Positions 47,872-59,019 of a DNA stretch of 64,000 nt are shown in pieces. Numbering within the stretch: position 1 is the stretch's first letter; the number at the start of each line of letters is the position of its first letter. This stretch comes from Hyalella azteca. Taxonomy: Eukaryota; Arthropoda; Malacostraca; Amphipoda; Hyalellidae. Made by a program: the position numbers and the translations under genes. The notes under the pieces were generated by a model. The model did not search any database. It worked only from the letters and a program-made list of their open reading frames with translations, and was not told where the DNA came from. The stretch spans positions 417,422 to 481,421 of the forward strand of contig NW_025941414.1 in the NCBI RefSeq assembly GCF_000764305.2. The letters are read 5' to 3'.

Positions 47872-48076
47872 CAAAATTCACCCACATCGAAAATTCGCCT
47901 ACATCGAAAATTCATCCACAGCAGAAATTCATCAACAGCAAAAATCATGCACATAAAAATTTTATCCAAATCAAGAACCCTGCATCTAAAATTCATCTGC
48001 ACCCAAAATTCACCTACAGCAGAAATTCATCTGCATCAAAAATTCACCTCAATAAAAAATGCACTTTCATCAAAAA
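47872..48076. repeat. Degenerate 16- to 18-bp minisatellite
   Basis: About 12 imperfect units of the type AAAATTCACCTACATC / AGAAATTCATCTGCAT. The frame through it is open for 126 codons only because the unit avoids stops; I do not regard it as a gene. Confidence 0.6.
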
Positions 48077-50094
48077 TTCGCTTCAGATTATTATCCACAA
48101 AGGGAAATCCACTTGATAGAAATCTCTAGAGCATTGACAGGATATCAAATGAAATTTTCATTCAATCTTCAAAGGCAAAATCATAAAGAATGAACACTTC
48201 TGTATGGGCAGGTTGAACAGCCTCCGTTAGCTCTACCACTTGCGGAATCAACTCCACTCAGACACGTGTCTGAGAATAAAAAACTCCACAATTGATAGCA
48301 ACTCACGTGTCTGAACAGAACACTGAGAATCCACTGGCATGAAGAAACCTCCAGCACTCTTCACGCTGATCAGCCTGTTCTACTCGCAAGATCCACACTT
48401 CTTCTCAAATAAACTGAACGACTGTCTAAGATTCATTCAAAAGAGATAGGTAAGCCACAAGTCATCAATACAAAACTGATGAGCTCCGGAAGGTTGTGAG
48501 AAATTATAAATTTCTCACCGATTATTTCTGTAATTTCCAAGCTAAATATTATTTCCAAATAATATTCCATAATAATAAAGGTAATCTTGAATTATTTATT
48601 TCCGACGCAGTGCGGTTGCCTCTTGTCCAGCTTGTGCGGACAAGTCAATGTCCGAGACTGGGCGAACAAGCTCGTCAGATTTCTTAGATTCATTAAGCTG
48701 TTCCGAGCGGTGGTCGTCAATCTGTGATACTTGCGAACTTCAGTTTTTGTGCCGTCAACTAATCAGTGTCTCCAGAAGCTTCATACTCGTCAGTCATTAA
48801 GTATTTCTCTAACTTCCTATAAAACCTGATTCGCTGTCCCTTAGTTTGTGCGAATGCCGTGTCATTTTCCTTTTGTTTGGTTTGCAATACCTGTGCTTAT
48901 TTTTACTCCTGTGGGAAGTTGGACACATATTTTAAGTGTATCATTTTAAACAAATTTATATCAAATTTCTATCAGATTAATATCTAATATATTTCAAATC
49001 TATAGCAAAGTTTAAGTTTATCTCAAATATATATCAAAGTTATTAAATATATGGTATGATAAATATATATAGCTAATCCCAGCAAATAATTTAAAATTGT
49101 TTCAAAGTATAATCAAAGTTTATTAAATATCGATAGTTCTATATCTGCATATAAGCTTAACATTATATTACTACAATAGCAAAGGAGTTTCCCAGACCTC
49201 AATACAAAATAGAAAATTTTGCGGTTCTTTGAATTTTACTGTATTAACAAAACGAATTTATTTAAATTCACGTTGCAAAATTTACATTTCTTGTGAAAAA
49301 TTTACCCTTCGAAGATGAAGAAGCACTTAAATATGCTTACAATATTGAAACATTCACTAATATTTGATTAACACCATAAGCAAGGAAAATCGTAAATGCG
49401 CTTAAAATAAGATGTCACTTCTGTAGCTCATGCGAAGCTACTGGCACGCCATGGAAGCCGCGATCTAGTTAGATAGAACAGGTGCGCGGGATATTGATTT
49501 GGAATTATAAGTCACCCTGATACATATTAAAATCACACATTCAAAAAAGTAATGATACCAGATGATCGATCCTATCGGTGTAATGGCTCATAAAAAAATA
49601 TTTTTCATTCTGCCTCTGTGAGAGACCAAAAAAATAATGAAGTTGTTTTTAGTCAGATTCTATCTTACAAATTTATTGAATTGAATATTTCAAGGTAGTC
49701 AATTGATGTTGAACTGTTTGATGGTTGATTCTTTTATGAATTTCAAACTCATTTTTTCTAGCCACTTCCCTTATGACGTAGAAGAAAATCCGGATCGGCT
49801 AATCCTGATGAAGTACGAAAGCTTTACCCACAAGAGGATCCAAAAGGATCGCTGATCTGCTACACGGGCCAAACAACCCTTTACCAATAACAATCTACAT
49901 GAATTCTTAATTGCACACAACCTAAAGTATGTACAAATATTAAAACGATTTACCACGGATGAAAAGGTGTAGCAGATTAAGTCTAATACCAACAGAGCAT
50001 CCACTTGACTCGCACTGTAATGTCCGAAACGAATGTTTTTTTAAAACACACACAAAAAAGGAGCTTGTGAATTTGTTCATGATCGCCATTCACA

Positions 50095-50195
50095 TAAACA
50101 TCAGAACCTCATTCATTAAAACATCATGAACCTAATTGCTTAGAACGCCTTGATCATCGTTCATTAGAACGTCATGAATATTATTCGTTAAACAA
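50095..50195. repeat. Degenerate 25- to 28-bp tandem repeat
   Basis: Imperfect units such as CATTCATTAAAACATCATGAA and CGTTCATTAGAACGTCATGAA, three or four in tandem. Confidence 0.4.
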
Positions 50196-50307
50196 GAGGC
50201 CGCTTGCTCCAAATTATGCAGCTGTGGTCAACTGCATGCATGAGAGTTACTTTCTGAGAGTAACCCAGTTTCTCTTAATGATTAGTTAGATTTCGATGCA
50301 ACATGAA

Positions 50308-51047
50308 TTAAACCCACGCTGAATCCCACCTCGCTGTACGCACGTTCTGTTTGTTATGAAAGTCATTTGTATGTAACAGGTCATAGATTCCAAAGCTTCA
50401 TTCTACCGCGAACATTTTACCTTTGATGTCCCACTTCAATTTTTGCTTCAGAAGCAACGAGCGAAATGTCATCAGCGCGTATGTTATTACTGTTTGGCAA
50501 ATCATCGTATTCTGGTTTTAATTGAATATTTATAAGGACAACCGATTTCAGCTAGTGGTAACTTTCTTCGTCTCATGATCATTTTCATTGAAAATGTTAT
50601 TATTCGAGTTTTTTTTAGATTTTACCGAAGACATAAACACTGGTATCTTGATGGTCGCGGAAGCATCACAGCCACGACTCTACCGATTGGCAGTCATGAG
50701 TACACTATCGTATGAAAGAATTAATTTCCACGGTCAGACCGTATTGCTAATGTATCATACGCATCCATTCAGTACAACGTACTTGCCCCTTGGTTCTCTT
50801 CTCGTATGTGCTTGTATGGTTCCACAAACTAACTGTAGTAGCCCAGAAATGCAGTAACTCTCATTTCCTCTTTATTGTTATTTTTGTCACCTTTAAGTAC
50901 GAATGTGTCTCCAGGTCCGTCGTTACCTGCGGCCGCAGCAAACTGTTGCTCGTCAAACTCGCTGAAAATTTGCCAGAGTTCTTCAGGCGGGCGCAGGAAG
51001 ATGACATCGCTGTCCATGTAGAGGACGGCGGACTCCTCCGGCAGCAG
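50308..51047 (-). pseudogene. GT8 pseudogene fragment (3' exon 5 plus remnant exon 6)
   Basis: Minus strand: 50891-51047 is the 3' part of exon 5 (LLPEESAVLYMDSD to LKG with an AAG|GTGACA donor), broken off upstream where the duplicated exon 7-8 block begins. Further on, 50308-50351 matches the start of exon 6 after an ACAAACAG acceptor, with one base lost in the NVRYSEVGF codons. The intron between them is duplicated at 55091-55590. Confidence 0.65.
50377..50880 (-). repeat. Duplicated exon 5-intron 5 segment (pair of 55091-55590)
   Basis: This stretch and 55091-55590 share long runs such as CTACCGCGAACATTTTACC. Both lie directly downstream (minus strand) of an exon 5 fragment, so they are copies of an intron 5. 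No coding potential is seen. Confidence 0.7.
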
Positions 51048-52034
51048 GACGAGTAGTTCAACCATTTCAGAATTTGTGTTTACCTGTGATAACTACGATG
51101 ATTTGGCACTGAATTTCACTTAATTTGAGGAATTTATTTACTTCTTAACGCCGCCTTTCATTACGGGAAATGGCCGAAAGACCCGACGATACCTAAAATA
51201 ATAATACTAAAGAATAAAGAAAGAGTAAATGAATTTCATACTATATTTTACAATTTTAATTGTTACAGTCAAATGAGTCAGCAAAGTGCATCGCTATTAG
51301 GACAGCGGTTGACTCATCTAAGTGGGTCATCCAGACCCATCAATTTCTCTCAGTGCAAATATCAAGAGTAAAAAAATCACATCTAACAAGCTAGAAATGA
51401 AACATTTCTTAGAAATATAATACTCATAACTTATTCCGCACCTCGTGACGAAGTGTAATGCATTAAAGACAATTTAGAGATTAAAAAACTATTGACAGTC
51501 GCCACACATTGCTTGGCTCGTTATTTTCGTTCCTATAAATCATTCATCATCTGCGTCACACAATGACGAAACAGTGAATTATTTCTCTCTATTCATTGTG
51601 TGGTTACCATAGAAATTAGGAATTGAAATCACTTTAAATCTCGTGGAATAGTTTTTATTTAAAAGAAACCCAACTGATGAGATGCAGAAATGAACGAATT
51701 TTGAGATCTGCTCAAAAAAATTTAAGATTCGTCTTTCACGAGAAAACGATAATTTTTTGGGTTAATTTGTTTATTGTAGAATTGTCTGACTATAACTCGG
51801 TGCAGGATGCATAATTTTAATCGTTTAAATGATTGTGCAAAATTCGCACGAAAACTATGGAAACGCGATTTACATTTCACTACAAAGTAAAATGAAAAAA
51901 ATATTACAAGATTTAAACCAAGTTAGCTTTTTTTCATAATTGCATATACTGACGAAAAAAATTCTTAGACCTAAGTTAAAAGCAATTGTGCATCGTCTCC
52001 ACGCTTAATTTTATACCAACTATCGATACCAAGC

Positions 52035-52202
52035 CTAAGAGAATTCACTTGGAACAAGTTGCTGTGAGAGAATCCGGTCAATGTATTCATGTTCTAGGCA
52101 ACGTTTATCTTTTTGTGCTGTAGACAATTTTTTTCTCAAATTTGCCTGGAATTCATTTACGTGCTGCGTCATGTTCAGTTCTTGCCACGCTTTATAAAAA
52201 GC
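52035..52202 (-). pseudogene. Isolated intact exon 8 of a GT8 copy (block copy 3)
   Basis: A 56-codon exon with a normal CTTTTCAG acceptor, NMTQ, YIDRILSQQL and a TAG stop; fully open, without the 7-A frameshift effect seen in gene B because a compensating substitution keeps the frame. Its exon 7 is gone: the block copy is deleted between sequences equivalent to about 15.83 and 17.03 kb. Without exon 7 it is an orphan unless spliced to a distant gene. Confidence 0.75.
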
Positions 52203-53131
52203 CTGAAAAGTACAGAAATGTTAACATCATGCTTGGTAGTTGTTAATAAATAACTGAATTATCACGGCAATATTCAATGTTTCTTTGTTGCGGGCTCATC
52301 ACGATTCGCAATTGATAATAAATTTTACCACCCGTTAGAAAATTCTTTGTCATTACCACATTGAACAAAATGCGAGTGTTATTAATTACTTATTCTTCGC
52401 GGCCTACTAAAATGAGCATGAATTATGAATGAAAATATAAAACAATAATAAAATCAAACCTATAAAGAATAGAGTAGTCATTAGCATAATTATATCAAAG
52501 GAGAGTAGCCATCATTAATTTCAACATTTAGCTCCCCTCCAAATTTGCGTGCTAAGAAAGCGCAAATAATAAAATTTATGTAGGTTAATTTCGCAATAAT
52601 ATTATCAAAATTCTCTCAATTGCATGCCTCCATGTTAATTCTGAGAGGCCATTCTTTCAGTTAATAAATTTAGATGGGAAGTCTAAGCCTCTTCTTTCAA
52701 GGATCTTCGAATTTTCTTACAGTATTCGCCGTAAGCATTTCTCTGCTGAAGGTAACTCTTAATACAAGGCCTTCAAAGACGAATAACATTGATAACAGTT
52801 ATTCCATCTGTATGGATTAGTGAAGCAGAGACCAATCCTTTGTTTTCTGACGATAAAAATATAATTAAGATACCATTGACGTCGACGACGTTTAATAGAA
52901 CCCTAGACAAGTTTGAAACAGAAGGGAATATATGTAGTGCAAGAGTTAACATTTAGCTAGCCCACGGCCCTTGCATCACCAGCACATCGTGACGCGATGG
53001 GCCTTTACTTGAATAGGAATGCTTGAACACATCAGTAATTCCTTTAGAAAATATAATAAAAATATCGGCACCTACGTAATCTATAGGAATACCAAGTTTT
53101 CCTGCGCTATTGTGTCTACTGCATAATCAAG

Positions 53132-53293
53132 TTAAAAAAATATAACTCAGTACTTACTGCAGTGAGTGACAGAGAGCGCATTTTCTCGTCGACGAAAACG
53201 TGAAGTCACGGACGGACAGACTGACAGACGGACACGGATGGACATGACGAGCACAATAGGGCATTTTTCCATAAATGATAAAATGCGCTAAAA
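53132..53293 (-). repeat. Palindromic mini-element, copy 8
   Basis: Reverse copy in block copy 3, next to the exon 7 deletion junction. Confidence 0.65.
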
Positions 53294-53965
53294 ACATGAA
53301 GCTATGAGCCATTTTGTCTTCAAATGTTGATAAGATTAGGTTCGAAATACATTTAAATTTTTTCAGGAAAATAAGTAAGTGCAAATGGATATGCATAAAT
53401 GGATAATGCATAACCATGCAATTACTCCAAAGAAAAAGAATCCGTATTTTTGACATGTTTACTGAATATAGTGTGAACTCAGTGTTTTATGACTTTTATC
53501 TCAACAGAAACCTTTTCACGGCCGTATCGAGATACATTCATAAAGATTTAGTTAGGTCTTTTTCCTTGTATCGAATGTAAAATATCGAGATTAGCAATAT
53601 CGCAGTTTTTCGTGGGATCGAATGCGACTTATCGATATCAGTTTACTAAACCTATTTTGTTTTTACCTAATGGGACTCACCAATGAACTCCGCTAATACT
53701 AACTTTTCTTTTGGTTGGCTTGATGAACTGATCATTACCTTAATGCCTTGAAATTTCCTAGGTACCACATACCCAGAGTTCGCTTATGGAAATCAACCCA
53801 AGGCCACGCTGCAAGCACCACCTTTGACGGCAACTAAACGCCGCACACCCGCTAAGAAATTAATGGAGCTTTCATAGGCTCACGCTAGCTCCTCAAATAC
53901 GGTGCCGCTAGCCCGGTGGTGCTAACCGCTGAGCTACAGTGGCTTACAACAATAATTGAAATAAA

Positions 53966-54269
53966 CGGGAGCGCAGCCGTGGGTAACAAAATTGACTCGT
54001 AAACAGGCCCTGGGCCCAACGCCAACCATCAGCATGCAATAGCTACACATAGCCTCAGATCAATGAGCTGTGTGTAAGTGACTCGTATCACCACACCAAC
54101 TTTAAGTCAGCGCTGTCTTACTCCACAAACCACTACATCCAATAGTCAATTGTAATCTGGCTCTGCTCAACAGATTTTTACTCCACACCATCCCTTCTTA
54201 CTCGTGCCGTAAGTCTTAACAGCCGCAGACCACTACGGCTGACAGTAAATCCGCTTTGCACAACACAGC
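53966..54269. other. GC-richer unassigned stretch
   Basis: Non-repetitive in this window, rich in CCACACCA/CTCCACA words and directly left of the hairpin. Possibly part of the same inserted element; no coding frame. Confidence 0.3.
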
Positions 54270-54436
54270 CACTGCTTCACAGCGCCGGAGCACAACTGGC
54301 CGGAGTGCAACAGGCCCTACCTACAACGCCTTACGATAGGTTAGGTTAGGTTAGAAGTAGGGCCGGGGTAAGGCGTCGTAGGTAGAGCCTGCTGCGTTCC
54401 GGCCGGTTGTGCTCCGGTGCTGTTGAAACAGTGCCT
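54270..54436. repeat. Large imperfect hairpin with TTAGG repeats in its loop
   Basis: Two arms of about 60 bases pair with few mismatches: left CGCCGGAGCACAAC and CCCTACCTAC, right GTTGTGCTCCGG and GTAGGTAG. The loop contains TTAGG three times (54341-54355), the arthropod telomere unit. The arms are much more GC-rich than surrounding DNA. Open frames on both strands here are products of the repeat. Confidence 0.75.
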
Positions 54437-54599
54437 GTGACTGAACGGCGCTGTTGTGGTGGGCGCTCTGTGCCGCAAGCCGTGAATATGCCAGGCTGCG
54501 TGAAGTACAGCCACGCTGCAGTTTGGCGCTTTGACCACGGCTGTTGTTGCAATGGCTTGATGCTATTTGGCCTATTTACTCACTTCCGTGAAGGGAAAT

Positions 54600-55083
54600 G
54601 GCAGCTATGGCTTTAGGCACGTTATAGAATAGAATAGAAGTGTCGGCGTTGAAGAAATAGGCCCATGGCCTGTTGCCGATTCTTGAACTTTTCGTGACTT
54701 GATTCACAATGGATCCGGCCTTTGGAACCCGATCTTTCCATAGCTGACGATTGATTGTCTTGAAATCCTTAGTGTACACCAATCGTCCGAGGACCCTAGC
54801 TGAACTGAAGAACAACATTCGCGTTGCTATTGCTGACATTGGTCCAGACATGCTTGAGAAGGTGGAGCGAAACTTCCGATCTCGTCTGACAAAATGTATT
54901 GAATGTATTGAACAGCATGGAGGTCACCTACAAGATGTAATATTCAAGAATTAAACTTGTAAGTAAACCCAACGAAACTTTAAATGTAGCTCTTTGTAAA
55001 AAAGAAAGAATTAAAACGCTATCTTTAATACTTTTTACTTTGTGATTTTTTTAAAAGAGTAAGTTCCCACGCCGCACCCTGTA
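54600..55083 (+). pseudogene. IS630/Tc1-mariner-type transposase, C-terminal remnant
   Basis: 54766-54954 encodes SLVYTNRPRTLAEL, then DMLEKVERNFRSRL, and ends GGHLQDVIFKN with TAA, the C-terminal pattern common in DDE transposases of arthropod Tc1-mariner relatives (PRT..ELK, RNF..RL, GHL.DVIF). The preceding 150 bases resemble the PPRSPDLTPLDFFLWG region but are frameshifted. A CACCCTGTATA end follows at about 55073-55083, like the terminal repeat of such elements. The catalytic part is missing. Confidence 0.6.
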
Positions 55084-55602
55084 TATAACAGGTCAAAGAT
55101 TCCAAAGGTTTAATCTACCGCGAACATTTTACCTTTGATATCCCACTTCAATTTTTGCTTCTGAAGCAACGAGCGAAATGTCATCAACGTTTATGTTATT
55201 ATGGTTTCGCAAATCATTGTATTCAGGTTATAACTAAATATTTATAAGAACAAATGATTTCGTTTCGTGGTAATTTTCTTCATCTCGTGATCATTTTCAT
55301 TGAAGGTGTTATTTTCGAGTTTTTTCTAGATTTTTCTGAAGACATCGACACTGGTTTAATTAATGATGGTCGCAGAAGCATCACAGCCATGACTCTACCG
55401 ATCGGCAGTCAAGAGTACACTTTTGTTGACAAAATCAAGTTCCATGTTCAGGCCGTATATGCTAATGTGTCATACACATCCATTCAGTGCAACTTGCTCC
55501 TTTGTTTTCTTCTCGTATGTGCTTGTATGGTTCCACAAAACAGCTGTATAGTAGCTCCGAACTGCAGTAATTCTCATTCCTTTTTAAAACCATATTTTTC
55601 AC

Positions 55603-55818
55603 CTTAAACTAGAAACGAATGTAATTGTAAGGTCCATTGATAGCTGCAGCTGTAGCAAATTGTTCCTCATTGAACTCGTTGAAAATTTGCCAGAGTTTTT
55701 CAGGCGGGCGCAGGAAGATGACATCGCTGTCCATGTAGAGGACGGCGGACTCCTCCGGCAGCAGGCGCAGCAGGAAGAGTCGCTGAGACGCGCAGGGGCG
55801 GAAGAGGCCTCTCATGTC
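55603..55818 (-). pseudogene. Orphan exon 5 beginning at the GACATGAG boundary
   Basis: Minus-strand exon 5 from DMRGLFRPCASQRL through DSD to the INGPYN region. A TAG stop lies two codons before the AAG|GTGAAA donor. It starts at exactly the same base as the shortened exon 5 of gene E, again after TGAG. The intron downstream matches 50377-50880. Confidence 0.75.
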
Positions 55819-55819
55819 C

Positions 55820-58690
55820 TCACAGAATTTTATTTGTAATTAAACTTTTATTAATATTATTTCGATATCAGTCAGATAGATTTTCTCAATAATTATTTTT
55901 AGGATTTATCTTGTTAATTTTTATGATAACAACTAGCGAAAACCGAAATACTCCTTCTTTAATAATCAATTTTTTCAGTCAAAAATTAAAACGGTTATGA
56001 GAAGTTGCTCAGGATCAGTCATGTGTGGGTTCTCCTCGCAAGTCTTTTACCGAAACTTCGTAATAAAAGCACACCTCAATCGTTCCGGCATAAAATGATG
56101 ATTGTATTTAAACAATATGGCATGCGCCATGGATCTTGTATCCTTAAATAATATTCATCCTGCGTCCATCCATCACCGGGCAGCGACACTCTGATGGATT
56201 TTTTAGCAACCAACGATTCCATATTAACTTGGCTGTGTAATTGCTCACATAAATCTTTTCTTTTCTGTTTCTGTGAGAGTCCAACAACTTTTGAAACGAC
56301 TTCTGATATGCTTCTTTAATAAAAATTTGTTCAATATTGGACCAAATCGGGGCTGTTAATAATGTTAAAATGGTTGATGGTAGATTTGGTTACTAATTTC
56401 ACAATTTATTTCTTCTACTGGGGAATCACAAGGAAGTCGCGACATTTAGATTATTTAGTTAGGCACCCATAATTATGTCATTGCCTAGAAGAAAAACCCC
56501 GAAAATTAGGTCTAGTATTATAAATAAAATATTATTAAGTATCTCGTTGAAGTTATAGCAACGAATTATATTAGCTGCATGGATGGGCGGTCTCAAAACC
56601 TCAGTGTATCAGGATAATTAAATCGTTATCATTACCATTGTCAGCAAATCAATATCATTATCTTCGAATAAATGTCATTATCATCAAATCATTATCATCA
56701 AATCATAATCATTACTATAAAATAATTGCCATTATCATCAAATCATAATCATTATAATCAAATCATTATCATTATCATCAAATAATTATCATTATCATCA
56801 AATCATAATCATTATCACCAAATAATTATCATTATCATCATCAAACAATTTCAGTTATTCATTAAGATTGATGCGCTATAGAGATTCTGACGCCCGATAG
56901 AATATTTTAATACAAAATTTTTATATTACTCGATCATTATTGTAACATTTTCAACTTCTCTAAATAATTTTAATTAATAATATTTTTGAAAAAATCATAG
57001 TCCCATATATAAAAATATTGAACGTTGAATTTCCATTGATAAATTTGGACGAAATTGATACTGCCAAGCTTAGAATTTAGAGTAATCTTAAATTTTTCCA
57101 TCATTAAATATTATTTTTTGCAAGCCCATTCTGCGAAATCGCCGATATTGGTAAAAATTTCTCGTAGAGGTAATATCTGCAGTATAAATATCGCGGATAT
57201 ATTTAAAATAGCCCTATAGCATACCAGCACTTGACACCATACAAACAAATACAACCTTACGAACTTCAAGTTCAATCAAAAGCTAGAATTTTCGTTGGCT
57301 CTCATTATATGCTATTCGTTATCTGTCAACTTAAACCCAATGCACAAATAATGTATCCTGTAATTAAAAAAAATATATATAGGTATGACTAACCGCCCTG
57401 TTTTCAGTTCATTATGAATTGTTTTTTTTTTTCATATGATTCAACTTTCAAACTCAAAAAAAATATCCTACCTTGCAAATTAATTACAAACATGTTCGAT
57501 TGAGCAAGATTGTTGCAAGTAGAATATTTTTTTAATGCAATAATGAGAACTTTATTATCATACAAAATTATTTATTGTCGACTCTATTTTGCGTATACTA
57601 TAATTTTTTCGATCATAACTTACAAAATTCGTTGCGAAATCATCACCTCACTTACCCATATTTATAATTCAGGCTGAAGTTTCTTCGCTTAGCCCACTTA
57701 TTATAGACATCTTCAACTATTTATTCCAGTTTGTGCCGTTAATAATGTCGAAGACTTTGTTCTCATAACACACAATATGTCAACAAATTTAGTATGCCTC
57801 TATACATTTCATAAAAAGTTGTTTCAAACATGAATGCAGAAAAAACTATGCTATAGTTACTGGTAGGTGGCTTCCGGTTCTTTTTTTAGCCGCCACGAAT
57901 TCTTGTCTTTAAGCCCTAAGTTTTGTAGCCGCCAAATGTCTTTTTGCCGCCCCGATTTCTTGTCGTTCTGTTGTGGGATGATAATTCCATGGCAGAGCGG
58001 GCCCAAGAAGTTCGAGGAATTATACAGACACCGCCTTATACTGTCTGCTTCACGCTCCAACAAATATCTATCTCTGCTGTATCATTGAAGCCCGTGATAT
58101 CAACCTTAGTACAATGTGGCAGTGAATTAAATATTCGTGGTATCATGAATACAAATGTACACATTCAAAGTTCGTGGCTACCGAGTTGTTTGCGGATGCG
58201 CTTTATACTCATAGTAGATGTAATGGAAAATTCACTGATCAAGAAAATTCTGTTATTTGATGACAGCTTTTACCGGTTTTCTCAGATGGATATATAATTT
58301 GTTCATTTCATAGCTGTCCTTATCAATCACCTTAACAATCAGCTGAAGTGAATATTTCACTTCATCGTGGACATAATAGTCTATGTCTTCTTTCTTCTCG
58401 CTTCGAATCACCGACATGTGGAACAGCCTCCCCAATGACATCGTTGGCGCTCCAAGTATGAACGCGTTCAAGAACAGACTAGATAAAGCTATGCAAAAAT
58501 ATATGTTCAGATTTGAAATGCCTAGCACCATATCGAACCCTGTGGAAGTCTAGTGGCTACTTGAAACTATCGTCAGTCATGAAAAAATCCGGTCAAATGA
58601 AAAGATATTAGATCTTCTGTGAACAAGGCACGAAAAGGAAAAGAATCGGCGACAGGCCACATCAGGCCTGCACTTCAGCGCCGAGATCAC
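55820..58690. other. Unassigned AT-rich region
   Basis: No GT8 exons. 57870-58110 is GC-richer with repeated GCCGCC words and short open frames on both strands without recognisable domains. A 92-codon minus-strand frame at 58253-58531 is unassigned. Confidence 0.4.
56625..56850. repeat. ATTATCATCAAATC-type low-complexity tandem array
   Basis: About 225 bases of interlocking ATTATCATCAAATCATAATC units. Confidence 0.75.
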
Positions 58691-58712
58691 TATGTTATGT
58701 TATGTTATGTAG
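58691..58712. repeat. (TATGT)n tract at an exon 5 breakpoint
   Basis: Four TATGT units directly abut the broken end of the exon 5 fragment. Confidence 0.6.
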
Positions 58713-58825
58713 AAAGCGGACTCCTCCGGCGGCAGGCGCAGCAGGAATTAGAGTCGCTGAGACGCGCAGGGGCGGAAGAGGCCTCTCACGTCCTCGTGCT
58801 CCGGCGGGTACCACGAGGCCACGAA
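58711..58825 (-). pseudogene. Orphan 5' part of exon 5
   Basis: Minus-strand exon 5 from its usual CTTGCAG|TTC acceptor (FVASWYPPEHED) to PPEES, with a 3-base insertion producing a TAA within the RLFLL codons. It is broken off against a (TATGT)n tract at about 58691-58712. It lacks the DSD motif. Confidence 0.75.
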
Positions 58826-59019
58826 CTGCAAGTGTTGGAATATGTTGGGCATGAATTGACCTCAACAGATTCTTTATATGTCAACTTTTTTCCAACCTGC
58901 TTGACTATTTCCTATAATCTTCCTATTTTACTTGTCTTGTAACTTATTTTATTCACCTATTGAATGAACCCAACATCATGAATGAGGCATTTTACTGTGA
59001 TAAAAGATGTGGCATATTA

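Larger units (their letters stand above)
46738..50300. other. Region upstream of gene E
   Basis: No gene recognised. It contains the 47.9-kb minisatellite, AT-rich ATATCAAAGTTTA-type sequence at about 48.95-49.15 kb and the 50.1-kb tandem repeat. Confidence 0.45.
51048..53965 (-). repeat. Segmental duplication block, copy 3 (inverted)
   Basis: The reverse complement of the exon 7-8 block. It runs from the truncated exon 5 junction at 51047 to the shared end (TTATTGTTGTAAGCCAC on the minus strand) at about 53965. Exon 7 and surrounding sequence are deleted at the junction near 53455, with CATG microhomology. Confidence 0.82.

Noticed and set aside
47749..48129. 126-codon frame
   Set aside because: Follows a degenerate minisatellite; no domain or splice context.
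54407..54616. 69-codon Cys-rich frame
   Set aside because: Lies across the arm of the large hairpin; an artefact of GC-rich repeat sequence.
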